From NCBI GenBank assembly GCA_002382325.1, contig DGAG01000012.1, positions 62,001-126,000 of the forward strand: DNA of 64,000 bases, given 5' to 3'. This DNA is from Epsilonproteobacteria bacterium UBA4036 (GTDB lineage: Bacteria; Campylobacterota; Campylobacteria; Campylobacterales; Arcobacteraceae). Positions 24,643 through 34,335 of this stretch are shown here, piece after piece; the first letter of the stretch is position 1, and each line of letters starts with the position of its first letter. The notes below the pieces were generated by a model. The model had not been told where the DNA came from. It saw nothing but the letters and a program-made list of their open reading frames with translations, and ran no database searches. A program made the translations under genes and the position numbers.

Positions 24643-25250
24643 TACAGTGTGGCTTCTATTTTTTGTCGTAAATCTAAGATAGAATCTTTTTTTGCATAAA
24701 AAGAATTTTTGTTTGAAATAAGATAAACTGAACTCTCCATAATGGTTTCTCCCACTTCAAGTCCATTTTGTTTCATCGTTGCACCTGTTTCAACAATGTC
24801 AACAATACAATCACTCAAACCTACTAAAGGCGCCAATTCAATCGAACCATACAGTTTGATAATTTCAACTGCCATGGCTCGTTGTTCAAAAAACTTTTTA
24901 GCGATTTTTTCATGTTTAGTAGCCACTTTAAGTTGGCTTTTACTCCAGTCAAGTTCTTGCCCAGCTTTTAATCCAATGGCAACTTTACATCGACCAAGTC
25001 CAAGGTCAAGCAATTTAATTAAGTCGTACTCTTTTTCTTCTAAAACGTCTAATCCAACAACACCTAAATCAGCGGCACCATACATCACATAGGTTGGCAC
25101 ATCTTGGTTTCGTACATTTAAAAAAGTAAATCCTGCTTTTTTTAAAATAAGTTTTCTGTCTTCGAAAACAAACTTTTCACCAAACGCTTTTTCAAATTTT
25201 TCTAAAGTTTGCTCGGCAACTCTTCCTTTAGGCAATGCAACTGTTAGCAC
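24642..25250 (-). CDS. hisG: ATP phosphoribosyltransferase, short form HisG(S)
   Basis: A 202-residue catalytic subunit for the first step of histidine synthesis (ATP plus PRPP). Motifs include LPKGRVAEQTL, GAADLGVVGLDVL and the PRPP loop DIVETGATMKQNGL. The length is that of the short form, which lacks the C-terminal regulatory domain and requires HisZ. No hisZ gene is in the window. It overlaps coaX by 23 nt. Confidence 0.95.
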   Translation of the reverse strand: MLTVALPKGRVAEQTLEKFEKAFGEKFVFEDRKLILKKAGFTFLNVRNQDVPTYVMYGAADLGVVGLDVLEEKEYDLIKLLDLGLGRCKVAIGLKAGQELDWSKSQLKVATKHEKIAKKFFEQRAMAVEIIKLYGSIELAPLVGLSDCIVDIVETGATMKQNGLEVGETIMESSVYLISNKNSFYAKKDSILDLRQKIEATL

Positions 25251-25854
25251 TCATTATCCTTTTCATATTCTCAAATATTAAATCTTTTTTGTAGATGCTT
25301 TCACTAAAAAATGAACTTAAATGTTCTCCATCACCACCAGTAAAAAGCAGTTGTTTATTTTGAGCAATCTCTTTTATGGGTAAAATTATTGCTTTTAAAA
25401 TGGAGTAAGAAATCGCATCTTGTGTATTTTGTGGTATTTTATCCAAGTTTTGCTTTAGAGCAAAATCAAAATCGAGTTTGGGTGAGATTTGGGCATACAT
25501 ATCGTGGAATTTTCTAAGCCCTGGCAAAATAAATCCGCCTTGATGTTTGCCATTTTCCATAATATCCACCGTAATGGCACTGCCAGCATCGACAATAATA
25601 GCATTATCTGCCCCATAACACGCCACTTTTCTGTCAACTCCCATACCTACATATGACGTTTTAAACGTTAAATAGTTTTCCAAATTTACAGCCGTAGGAT
25701 ACAAACTTAGAAGTTTTGCTGTAGCTTTTTCATTGACGCTGATAAAATAAATGGTTTGATTTAAAGCAGGTAAATTTTCATCTAAAAACACTTTTTGGTG
25801 TTTTTCATTGATTAAAAAATCGTATGAGGTGTTGCCGATATCACATAAAATCAT
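25228..25854 (-). CDS. coaX: Type III pantothenate kinase
   Basis: A 208-residue ASKHA-fold kinase that makes 4'-phosphopantothenate for CoA. It starts with the phosphate loop MILCDIGNTSYDF; the central VDAGSAITVDI and GGFILPG (about 92-115) complete the active site. It is somewhat shorter than typical CoaX (about 250). It is first in an operon with hisG and the methyltransferase. Confidence 0.9.
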   Translation of the reverse strand: MILCDIGNTSYDFLINEKHQKVFLDENLPALNQTIYFISVNEKATAKLLSLYPTAVNLENYLTFKTSYVGMGVDRKVACYGADNAIIVDAGSAITVDIMENGKHQGGFILPGLRKFHDMYAQISPKLDFDFALKQNLDKIPQNTQDAISYSILKAIILPIKEIAQNKQLLFTGGDGEHLSSFFSESIYKKDLIFENMKRIMSANSCIA

Positions 25855-26175
25855 TTTTCTATTCCAGTTCTTTTTTGTATTATGTTATTTCAATACTATA
25901 AATTTTGTTAAAAGTTTAGCATCATTTCTTTTAATCGTTTCAATAGTATTAAAATAGCAAAAATTTCTAACTTTATTATTTTCATATTTGTATTTTACAC
26001 AATATCTAAAATAAGCAATTATTCTTATTTGAATTCAAATACAAAGTTTTGGATTTACAAATAAATTCTTAAACAAATAATTACTTTTAAGAGATATTTT
26101 ATTATACTTACTTTTGTCGTTACCAATGCATAAATATAATGTATAAAATAACTCAAAAAAAGAAGAGAGGTCAAA
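25855..26175. other. AT-rich intergenic region
   Basis: A 321-bp stretch of very AT-rich sequence between coaX and the lipoprotein gene, which are read in opposite directions. A -10-like TATAAT lies near 26134 and an RBS AGAGAGG just before the lipoprotein ATG. No RNA gene or repeat was recognised. Confidence 0.5.
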
Positions 26176-26859
26176 ATGAAAAGAAAAATATTTATACTGA
26201 TAGGATTAATAAGTATATTTTTATTTACAGGTTGTTCAACTATTACACTCCATAATATCAATAGAATTGACTCAAAAGAAGAATACAAAAATATTTTAAC
26301 TGATGTAGCTTTTTTAACCACTAATGGTGACGCAAAGATAACTTATAATAGATACCAACCAATAGACCAATGTCTAAAAGATTTTAAAGGGTTTATTCAA
26401 TTACTTGGAGACAATAACACTTTACATGAAGAATTACTGGCAAGAGAAATAAAACTTAATTATATTAATCAAAATGACAAACCTAAAAAACTACTAGTAC
26501 TTACACCTGGAATGTTTTATTCATGTATTCAAGGAAATCCTCTTAAATTAGGACAAACTGTCGAAATTCATTTATATGATATAGAATCAATAAGTAATGA
26601 TTGGGATAAAATTGATATACATAAAAAACTAAAGCAAATATCAAACCTCCCGAATGATTTAATTATTTATCGAAAAGAATATTTTGTTTTTTCTGCTGAC
26701 TATAAAAAAAATATAGCAAGGTTATCCTCAGATATTGCATTAGATTTAGAAGAATTACATCTTTTACCTCCAAAAGTAAAAACAATAGAGGAGATTAAAA
26801 AACAATTAGAAGAAAAAAGAAAAAATAATCACAATCTGGTCTCAGAAAAAGTGTTTTAA
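26176..26859 (+). CDS. Predicted lipoprotein of unknown function
   Basis: A 227-residue protein with a lipoprotein signal: hydrophobic stretch then LFTGC, with the acylated Cys at residue 20. The mature part is mixed alpha/beta and ends in a charged coil (about 195-222). No family is recognised. It is a single gene framed by an intergenic gap and a hairpin. Confidence 0.75.
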   Translation: MKRKIFILIGLISIFLFTGCSTITLHNINRIDSKEEYKNILTDVAFLTTNGDAKITYNRYQPIDQCLKDFKGFIQLLGDNNTLHEELLAREIKLNYINQNDKPKKLLVLTPGMFYSCIQGNPLKLGQTVEIHLYDIESISNDWDKIDIHKKLKQISNLPNDLIIYRKEYFVFSADYKKNIARLSSDIALDLEELHLLPPKVKTIEEIKKQLEEKRKNNHNLVSEKVF

Positions 26860-26867
26860 CTATTCCT

Positions 26868-26893
26868 CATTCCCAATCTGAAGATTGGGAATG
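26868..26893 (+). terminator. Hairpin after the lipoprotein gene
   Basis: CATTCCCAATCT and AGATTGGGAATG form a perfect 12-bp stem with a GA turn, 9 bp after the stop codon. It lacks a T-run but is the only strong structure between the two convergent genes. Confidence 0.65.
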
Positions 26894-26944
26894 TATATCC
26901 AAGTATCTCTCTTAAAAAATATAAAACTTTTCAAGAAAATTATT

Positions 26945-27277
26945 TTATTTATAATCTTGATGAACTTTCCACTCATTATCCTTCAAAAACTCTTTTGCCT
27001 TTGAACAAAGAGGTGAGCCAATAAGCAAAATCTTCTTTTTAAAATTGTGCCCTTGTAAATCAGCTAATTTTCCGCATAACTCAATCAATTCTTCGGCATT
27101 TTTTTTCAAAAATCGGCTTTTAGAATTGAGTATAAAAATGGCGTAATAGTTTTTGTCAATTCCCGTTGCACAATATATCTCTATTTTTTTTCGACTGTTT
27201 AACTCTTTAGGATCAACGTGTTTTATGGTTTTAAATAAAATATTTTTTTCATTAAAATAGTGAGTGAGTTCTTTCAA
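26945..27277 (-). CDS. Small hypothetical protein
   Basis: A 110-residue soluble protein with a predicted alpha/beta fold (KKIEIYCATGI, YYAIFILNSKSR, KKILLIGSPLC) and basic charge. No motif or family is recognised. It is a single gene convergent with the lipoprotein gene and divergent from the GGDEF-EAL gene, with a possible AAAGG RBS. Confidence 0.6.
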   Translation of the reverse strand: MKELTHYFNEKNILFKTIKHVDPKELNSRKKIEIYCATGIDKNYYAIFILNSKSRFLKKNAEELIELCGKLADLQGHNFKKKILLIGSPLCSKAKEFLKDNEWKVHQDYK

Positions 27278-27440
27278 TTGTTTCCTTTTTTCAAAAATTT
27301 ATTATAGCAAAATAAAAAATAATTTTAAATAATATTTTATTGTCACCATAAATATGCTTAATATGTGATGTTTTATTTGAACTTTTTATAAAAATAATGA
27401 TACTATGTTGTCACCATTTATACAAAGGTTTTAGGGCTTA

Positions 27441-29417
27441 ATGAACAGAAATTTAATCACCAACAGAAAATTGATTTTTCGAATAATTTTATCTTTATTT
27501 ACTGTTGGTATCTTAGTCATACTTACTTCAAGTTTTTACATAAAAAACACAGCCCTTGATAAATTAGCAAAAGACGATGCTGAAAAAACCAGCAAACTTA
27601 TCTTTGAAATTATGAACACCAAAATGCAAGACGGTTGGGCAAAAGAGGATTTAAAAAAGATTTTAACTCGCTTGGAATTTCTTCGTACGGGATTGAAAGT
27701 ACACTCTTATCGAAGCGAACTTGTAGAAGAGATTTTGGGCGTAAATGAAGAGGATAAAATCATTATTCAAAAAGACTCCTCTATTCAAAAAGCGTTACAA
27801 GGAGAAGAACAATTTATTATTAAAGAAAATGGCAGTATTCGATACCTTTTTCCCATTTACGTTCAAAAAGAGTGTTTAACCTGTCATTACAATGCCAAAA
27901 TAGGAGATATTAACGGTGTTTTAGATATTCAATACCCTCCCAGTGAAATCAAAATCTCACTCAACGAGCTAACTTTTTGGTTTATTGGATTTTTTATTCT
28001 GTTTTTATTGCTTTTCTTTTATATTTTCTTTTTAGTAGTCAACAATAAAATCATCAATCCCGTTGTTAAACTGACTCAAAATATCAAACAACTCACCCAA
28101 GAGAAAGATTTAAACAAGCAAGCCAATATCAAAACCAACATTGAAGAGTTACAAACCTTACAAAACTCCTTTAATGAACTCATTTCTACCATTAAATTTT
28201 ATTATGACAAACTTTTGAATAACTTGTACACAGATACCTTGACCAATTTGCCCAATATTAATCGACTTCAAGAAGATTTAAAACAACACCATAAAGCAAC
28301 TTTGGCGATTATTAACATTGATGCTTTCAGAGAGTTTAACAACTTTTACGGCATTGAAGTGGGAGATTTTGTTATCGTTCAATTGGCAAAAAAATTGCAA
28401 GAACAGCTTAAAAAAGGGGCGATTTTATATCGACTTTATGGCGATGAATTTGCCATTTTATTTACTCAAGACAGCTCTATTACGGAGTGTAACAGTTTAA
28501 TCAAACATATCCACGAACACGAATTTCAATACGAACATACTCGATTTTTTATACAAATTACCATGGGAATTGTCTTTAACAATGACAGCAGAAGAGTAGA
28601 AAAAGCCATTATTGCCGTTAAAAATGCGAAGAAAAATCGAAAACACTTAGGACTTTTTGCCGATTCGTTGATGCTTCAAAATGAGTACGAAAAACACATC
28701 AAGTGGACAAAAAATCTTAAAGAGGCGCTTGATAAAAATGAAATTGTGCCTTTTTTTCAACCCATTAAAGAGGTTAAAACCAATCAAATTTTTAAATACG
28801 AAGCTTTAGCACGATTACACAGTCACCACAAATATATTGCTCCTATTGAGTTTTTGGAAGTTTCAAAAAAAGCCAAACTTTATCCTAAAATCACCGAAAT
28901 TATGATGAGAAAAACCTTTGAGTATTTTAGCCATAAACCCCATATCGAGTTTTCCATCAATTACTCTATTGATGATATTTTAAACATGGAAACCACCAAT
29001 TTACTCTTTGAATTGTTGGAAAATTATAATATAGGTAATCGTGTGATTATTGAATTGCTTGAAACCGAAGAGATCAATAACTTTGAAATACTCAATAACT
29101 TTATCACACGCGTTAAAAAATATAAAGTCCGTGTTGCCATTGATGATTTTGGAAGTGGTTATTCTAACTTTTCGTATATTCTCAATATGAATGTCGATTT
29201 TCTAAAAATTGACAGCTCTTTGGTTGAAAATATTGACACGTGCAAAGACTCGTTAAAAGTGGTCAAAACCATTATTGTATTTGCCAAAGAAATAGGGCTT
29301 AAAACCATTGCAGAAAAAGTTCACAGCCAAAATATTGAAACTATTTTAATAGATTTAGGTGTAGATTACGTGCAAGGTTACCATATTGGTAAACCTGCAC
29401 CTGAAATTTTGTCATAA
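27441..29417 (+). CDS. Membrane GGDEF-EAL protein with periplasmic heme-type sensor domain
   Basis: A 658-residue protein. TM helix about 12-32; periplasmic DUF3365/Tll0287-like domain (about 35-175) with a c-type heme motif C145-LT-C148-H149; second TM about 180-205; HAMP-like linker about 205-255; GGDEF domain about 260-420; EAL domain about 430-655. The GGDEF motif is degenerate (YGDEF), while EAL residues are kept (YEALARL, LLETEE, DDFGSGYSN, EKVHS). The protein therefore most likely hydrolyses c-di-GMP in response to a heme-bound or redox signal. Residual cyclase activity is possible. Confidence 0.88.
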   Translation: MNRNLITNRKLIFRIILSLFTVGILVILTSSFYIKNTALDKLAKDDAEKTSKLIFEIMNTKMQDGWAKEDLKKILTRLEFLRTGLKVHSYRSELVEEILGVNEEDKIIIQKDSSIQKALQGEEQFIIKENGSIRYLFPIYVQKECLTCHYNAKIGDINGVLDIQYPPSEIKISLNELTFWFIGFFILFLLLFFYIFFLVVNNKIINPVVKLTQNIKQLTQEKDLNKQANIKTNIEELQTLQNSFNELISTIKFYYDKLLNNLYTDTLTNLPNINRLQEDLKQHHKATLAIINIDAFREFNNFYGIEVGDFVIVQLAKKLQEQLKKGAILYRLYGDEFAILFTQDSSITECNSLIKHIHEHEFQYEHTRFFIQITMGIVFNNDSRRVEKAIIAVKNAKKNRKHLGLFADSLMLQNEYEKHIKWTKNLKEALDKNEIVPFFQPIKEVKTNQIFKYEALARLHSHHKYIAPIEFLEVSKKAKLYPKITEIMMRKTFEYFSHKPHIEFSINYSIDDILNMETTNLLFELLENYNIGNRVIIELLETEEINNFEILNNFITRVKKYKVRVAIDDFGSGYSNFSYILNMNVDFLKIDSSLVENIDTCKDSLKVVKTIIVFAKEIGLKTIAEKVHSQNIETILIDLGVDYVQGYHIGKPAPEILS

Positions 29418-29422
29418 CGGTT

Positions 29423-29728
29423 TTATAAACGGATATAGACCATTTCATTTTCTATTTTAAGCTCATAGGTTTTGGTGCAACCACAATCACTGCCTTGAGC
29501 TTCTCCACTTTTTAAATCAATCACCCAACTGTGTAAGGGACACGTCACCATTTTATCGTGAACAATCCCTTCACTTAAGTTTCCTTTTTTATGAGGACAC
29601 TCATTGTGTACGGCAAACAGTTCACCCTCTTTGGTTTTAAAAATTGCAATTTCCAACTCTTTGTATATAATTTTTCTTGACCCCATGAGTGGGATATTTT
29701 CTATATGTGTAACTTCTAACCATGCCAT
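29423..29728 (-). CDS. nirD: Nitrite reductase small subunit NirD (Rieske)
   Basis: A 101-residue Rieske-type [2Fe-2S] protein with CPHKKGNLS and CPLHSWVID, which supply the two Cys and two His ligands. It is the small subunit of NAD(P)H-dependent nitrite reductase. It starts one base after nirB and is last in the nasA-nirB-nirD operon. Confidence 0.92.
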   Translation of the reverse strand: MAWLEVTHIENIPLMGSRKIIYKELEIAIFKTKEGELFAVHNECPHKKGNLSEGIVHDKMVTCPLHSWVIDLKSGEAQGSDCGCTKTYELKIENEMVYIRL

Positions 29729-29729
29729 T

Positions 29730-32171
29730 TTAAAACTCCTCTTTTGGTGCTAATACTATGGGTTCAAACTCTTTGGTAAATCCTGAGTTTATGCTTTCTT
29801 GCCAAGGATCTACTTGTGCATATTTTTGAGATTCTTCAAAACGTTCTACATAATATTGTGCTTTGCTTTTATCTTTTAATAACGCCTCTTTGACATACTC
29901 TAATCCCACACGCTCAACCCAATGGGCGGTTCTTTCTAGATAGTACGCATCTTCTCGGTAAAATTGCATAATGGCTTTAATATAAAAGAACAGCTCTTCA
30001 TCGGTGGCAACTTTACAAAAAAAGTCAGTCACTCTCACTTTTATTCCTCCATTACCTGCAATATGTATCTCCCAACCTGAATCAACCCCTATAACACCAA
30101 TATCTTTAATGGTTGCTTCCGCACAGTTTCTAGGACATCCTGAAACAGCGATTTTAAACTTATGTGGCGTCCAACTTCCCCACGTGAGTTTTTCTATATC
30201 AATGCCCATTTGCATCGAATCTTGTGTTCCAAATCGGCACCATTGGTTTCCAACACACGTTTTAACTGTTCGTAACCCTTTGGCATAAGCTTGTCCTGAT
30301 ACAAAACCACAATCATTTAAATCTTTCCACATAGGTTCAAGTTGTTCTTTTTTAACTCCCAACATATCAAGACGTTGACCGCCAGTAAATTTGACCGTTG
30401 GAACATCGTATTTCACCGCAATTTCTGCAATATCTTTTAACTCTTTTGGAGAGGTTAATCCTCCCCAAATTCTTGGCACTACGGAATACGTTCCATCTTT
30501 TTGAATATTGGCAAAAACTCGGTCATTGACCAACGCACTTCTTCGGTCATTTTTGTATTTGTTGTCGTTGTATTTCACCAATAAATAGTAGTTCACTGCA
30601 GGTCGACATTTTGAACATCCATCTTTGGTTTTCCAATTGAGTTTTTTAAATACCTCATAGACATTATCAAATTCATTGTTGTCAATACAGGTTTTAATCT
30701 CTTTATGCCCTACTTCGCAACATGAACAAATACCCTCTTCTTTGGCTTGATATTCATCGCCTAACGTATTGACCAATATTTGCTCAACCAAGCCCAAACA
30801 TGACCCACAAGAAGCCCCTGCTTTTGTACATGCTTTTACTTCACCTAAGGTTTTTAAATCATTGGTTTTAATCGCCATTACAATATCGCCTTTGCATACA
30901 CCGTTACATCCACACACCTCTTCATCATCGCTCATGGCATTGACATCATTACCACCATGCCCTGCATCACCAAGCCCTGCTTTTCCATAAAGCAATTTAG
31001 CTCGTAAATCGGCGATATTGGTCTCTTCTTTTAAGAGTTTTAAATACCAAGAAGCATCAGCGGTATCGCCGTATAACACCACTCCAATAATTCTGTCTTC
31101 AAATAAAACCAATTTTTTATAGACCCCAGCTTTGGCATCAAGCAATATCAACTCTTCTGTGGTCATATCCCCCAAATAATCTCCTGCACTGAACAAATCC
31201 ACACCTGAAACTTTCAACCTCGTTGAAGTAATTGAGCCTTTGTATCCAGTTGTTGGAACATCGGCTATTTTTTTTGCGAGTTCTTTGGCTTGTTCAAATA
31301 AAGGGGCAACCAAACCATAAGTGTTGCCATCGTGTTCACAACACTCTCCAATGGCATAAATATTTTCTGCATGGGTTTGTAAAAAGTCATCGACTAAAAT
31401 ACCCTTGTTGGTTGCGATATCTGAATTTTTAGCAATTTCAATATTGGGTGTAATTCCTGTTGCAAAGACTACTAAGTTTGACTCAACTTCTTCCCCATTA
31501 CTAAACTTCACGGCTTGAACTTCATCGTCTCCTTTGATTTCTTCAATGGTTTGATTCAGCCTAAATTCAATGCCATATTGCTCCAAGTTTTTTTGTAACA
31601 GTTTTCCCGCTGTAGCATCGAGTTGTTGGCTCATCAAATTTGAACTTCGGTGCACTAAAATCGTTTTCACTCCATGTTGAGCAATCCCATAAGCAGCTTC
31701 CAAACCTAAAAGTCCACCACCCACTACTACGGCTGTTTTATCTTTTGAAATGGTTTGTAAAATCGTATCCACATCGGCTTTAGTTCGAAAACCAATTACA
31801 TTTTGAAGTTGTGTTCCTTTTGTTTGTGGAATAAACGGTTTTGAGCCCGTTGCAATAATAAGCTTGTCATAATCATAACTTTGATTGAGAGAACAAACCA
31901 CTTTTTTCTTCTCTTTATCAATGTACAATATTTTATTATTTCGATACAACATCACACTGTTTTCATCGTACCAATGTTCATGATTGATAATCGTATCTTC
32001 AAATGTTTTTTCCCCACTGAGCAAATAGGAAAGCATAATTCGGTTGTAGTTGACATGGGGCTCTTCCCCAAAAATTGTGATTTGATATTTGTTTTTATTG
32101 TGAGATAAAATCTCTTCTACGGTGCGTAACGCACTCATTCCGTTTCCTATAACGATTAATTTTTCTTTCAT
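29730..32171 (-). CDS. nirB: NAD(P)H-dependent assimilatory nitrite reductase large subunit NirB
   Basis: An 813-residue enzyme that reduces nitrite to ammonium. Domains in order: FAD/NAD(P) oxidoreductase (about 1-310; VVVGGGLLGLEAA, VVFATGITPN), two BFD-like [2Fe-2S] regions (about 415-475 and 480-535; VCGCNGVCKGDIV), and the siroheme-[4Fe-4S] domain (about 545-790) with CVGNQWC and CPRNC as cluster ligands. The start overlaps the nasA stop (ATGA). Siroheme would come from the pathway partly seen at the left edge. Confidence 0.96.
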   Translation of the reverse strand: MKEKLIVIGNGMSALRTVEEILSHNKNKYQITIFGEEPHVNYNRIMLSYLLSGEKTFEDTIINHEHWYDENSVMLYRNNKILYIDKEKKKVVCSLNQSYDYDKLIIATGSKPFIPQTKGTQLQNVIGFRTKADVDTILQTISKDKTAVVVGGGLLGLEAAYGIAQHGVKTILVHRSSNLMSQQLDATAGKLLQKNLEQYGIEFRLNQTIEEIKGDDEVQAVKFSNGEEVESNLVVFATGITPNIEIAKNSDIATNKGILVDDFLQTHAENIYAIGECCEHDGNTYGLVAPLFEQAKELAKKIADVPTTGYKGSITSTRLKVSGVDLFSAGDYLGDMTTEELILLDAKAGVYKKLVLFEDRIIGVVLYGDTADASWYLKLLKEETNIADLRAKLLYGKAGLGDAGHGGNDVNAMSDDEEVCGCNGVCKGDIVMAIKTNDLKTLGEVKACTKAGASCGSCLGLVEQILVNTLGDEYQAKEEGICSCCEVGHKEIKTCIDNNEFDNVYEVFKKLNWKTKDGCSKCRPAVNYYLLVKYNDNKYKNDRRSALVNDRVFANIQKDGTYSVVPRIWGGLTSPKELKDIAEIAVKYDVPTVKFTGGQRLDMLGVKKEQLEPMWKDLNDCGFVSGQAYAKGLRTVKTCVGNQWCRFGTQDSMQMGIDIEKLTWGSWTPHKFKIAVSGCPRNCAEATIKDIGVIGVDSGWEIHIAGNGGIKVRVTDFFCKVATDEELFFYIKAIMQFYREDAYYLERTAHWVERVGLEYVKEALLKDKSKAQYYVERFEESQKYAQVDPWQESINSGFTKEFEPIVLAPKEEF

Positions 32172-34171
32172 AACTCTATCCTTGCTATACTTTTAATGCT
32201 CACTGCACTGTGATTGTAATCGGGTTGAAAAGACTCTTTATCGATTAAATCCGATGTCAAATAATTCATTTTTCTTGCACTTACGGGTATAAAAATGGTT
32301 TTTTCTTTTACCTCATCACTGATTTTAGCTTCCAGTGTGATTTCCCCTCGTAATGATTTTATATCCACCATATCACCCTCTTTGATATCTAAAGCTTTGG
32401 CATCCATTGGGTTGATTTGTACATACTCCAAATCTTCGTGTTTTTTTAGTTTTTCCACCAATGCTGTTTTAGTTCCTGTGTGCCATTGGTCACGAGTACG
32501 TCCCGTAAGAAGAATAAAAGGATACGCTTTTGATGTTTTTTCACTTAAGATTTCGTTTTTTACAAAATGAATATTGGCTTTTTTATTCGGAGTTAAAAAC
32601 TCATTGTTTTTAAACAACTCTTTTCCCCAAATAAAGTTTTCATCTTCTTTCATCGTGTAAATATCCAAATGTCCATTCTTACTTAGTTTCGTCATCTCTT
32701 TATATTCATCAAAAATCTCTTGAGCATTTTCAAAAGAAAATTCTTTTTGAAATCCAAGTTCATGCGCCAACAATTTAAAAATTTCCCAATCATATTTACA
32801 ATCAATTGAGGTACGCGTAAGTTTCTTTTGTTGGGTGATACTTCTGTCCATATTGGTTTGAGTTCCTTCTTTTTCTCCCCAAGGAGCTGCAGGTAAACGT
32901 AAATGAGCAAAAGGAGCTGTCTCAGAATTTTCATAGGCATTGATTTCTACGATAAAAGGAATTTTTTTAAACGCTTCTTCCACTTTGTTTCGATTGGGCA
33001 AATGATAAATCGGATCCGTATGGCAAATAATTAACACATCAATATTGCCTTTTAACGCTTCATCTACGATTTCAACTGCGGTTAATCCTCTTTTGGGTGC
33101 GATACCTTTTGTTTGCCAAAACTCTTCTACTTTAGCAATGTCTTCATCATTAAAATCCAAATGTACCGCCAAAGTGGTTGAAAGTCCACCCACTTCTCGT
33201 CCACCCATGGCATTGGGCTGACCGGTAAGTGAAAAAGGACCATTTCCTGCTTTGTTGATTTTTCCTGTAAGCAAATGAAGATTAATCAGTGCCAAGTTTT
33301 TATCTACTCCTTGAACACTTTGGTTTAATCCCATCGTCCAAGCACTGATAATATTTTCATTTTCATAAAACATTGTCATAAACATCTCAAACTCTTCTTG
33401 ACTTAATCCCGTTCGTTTCAACATTTTTGTTTTGGCTTCACGTTGCAGTTTACTTTTAAACGTTGAAAAGTTGTTGGTATGATTTTCAATATATGAGGCA
33501 TCCACTTTTTCATCTTCAATTAAACGTAAAGCCACTAAGTTAAACAAATCAATGTCGCTTCCTACATTGATACGCAAATGCAAATCAGCTGCTTTTGCCG
33601 TTGTTGTAACTCTTGGGTCAATTACGATAAGTTTGAGTCCTCTTTTTTGTTCTTTTTTGATTTTATTAAAGAAAACCACATGAGAATCTGCGGCATTTGA
33701 ACCTGCCAAAATCAAAAGATTGGCTTTTTTGATATCTTCCATACGCACAGGAACATAATCCACACCAAAGGCTTTTTTATGTGCTACAACTGCACTTGCC
33801 ATACACGTTCTTGAATTGGTATCGACATTGTTGGTTTTGATAAACCCTTTAGCCAGCTTATTGGCAATATAATAATCTTCCGTTAAAAGTTGCCCCGAAA
33901 GATAAAATGCTACTTTTTTAGGGTCACTCTTTTTAATATGTGATGCCACATATTTCATCGAGGTATCCCAATCGATATTAAGGTATCCTTCATTGTGTTT
34001 TAATTGTGGTCGAAGTAATCGTGTTGTTGTTTGAATGGTATGAAGTTCTGAAACGCCTTTAGAACATAACAATCCTTCATTGGAAGGATATGCAATATCT
34101 CCTATGAGTTTTGAAGTATCAAACTCTAAACCGCATCCAACACCACAATATCCGCATACAGATTTAATCAT
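32168..34171 (-). CDS. nasA: Assimilatory nitrate reductase catalytic subunit NasA
   Basis: A 667-residue cytoplasmic molybdoenzyme with an N-terminal [4Fe-4S] motif (CGYCGVGCG, then LLCSKG), the Mo-ligand Cys in SRTCMASAVV and an MGD-binding C-terminus (LLTGRTRDQWHTGT). There is no Tat signal. I chose the ATG at 34171 (MIKSVCGYC), which has AAAAGG about 8 nt upstream; an earlier ATG at 34210 adds 13 unlike residues. It is shorter than fused NasA types that carry an extra BFD domain. It is first in the nitrate assimilation operon and divergent from nrtA. Confidence 0.94.
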   Translation of the reverse strand: MIKSVCGYCGVGCGLEFDTSKLIGDIAYPSNEGLLCSKGVSELHTIQTTTRLLRPQLKHNEGYLNIDWDTSMKYVASHIKKSDPKKVAFYLSGQLLTEDYYIANKLAKGFIKTNNVDTNSRTCMASAVVAHKKAFGVDYVPVRMEDIKKANLLILAGSNAADSHVVFFNKIKKEQKRGLKLIVIDPRVTTTAKAADLHLRINVGSDIDLFNLVALRLIEDEKVDASYIENHTNNFSTFKSKLQREAKTKMLKRTGLSQEEFEMFMTMFYENENIISAWTMGLNQSVQGVDKNLALINLHLLTGKINKAGNGPFSLTGQPNAMGGREVGGLSTTLAVHLDFNDEDIAKVEEFWQTKGIAPKRGLTAVEIVDEALKGNIDVLIICHTDPIYHLPNRNKVEEAFKKIPFIVEINAYENSETAPFAHLRLPAAPWGEKEGTQTNMDRSITQQKKLTRTSIDCKYDWEIFKLLAHELGFQKEFSFENAQEIFDEYKEMTKLSKNGHLDIYTMKEDENFIWGKELFKNNEFLTPNKKANIHFVKNEILSEKTSKAYPFILLTGRTRDQWHTGTKTALVEKLKKHEDLEYVQINPMDAKALDIKEGDMVDIKSLRGEITLEAKISDEVKEKTIFIPVSARKMNYLTSDLIDKESFQPDYNHSAVSIKSIARIEL

Positions 34172-34234
34172 TGTAAACCTTTTTAACTGTTTTATAGTGT
34201 AATTGTACATTAAATATAAATGTAAAATTAAGAA

Positions 34235-34259
34235 TAATTGTATATTTTTTATACAATTA
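34235..34259. promoter_or_regulatory. Inverted repeat in the nasA-nrtA divergent control region
   Basis: TAATTGTATA and TATACAATTA are perfect 10-bp arms around TTTTT. It lies 64 bp before nasA and 77 bp before nrtA, a suitable place for an operator that controls both nitrate uptake and reduction. The binding protein is unknown. Confidence 0.5.
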
Positions 34260-34335
34260 AGCTGAATATTTAATTAACAATTCATATATAATGCTCTTAT
34301 CGATTTGTTCAAAAACAAAAAAATAGGAGAATTTT

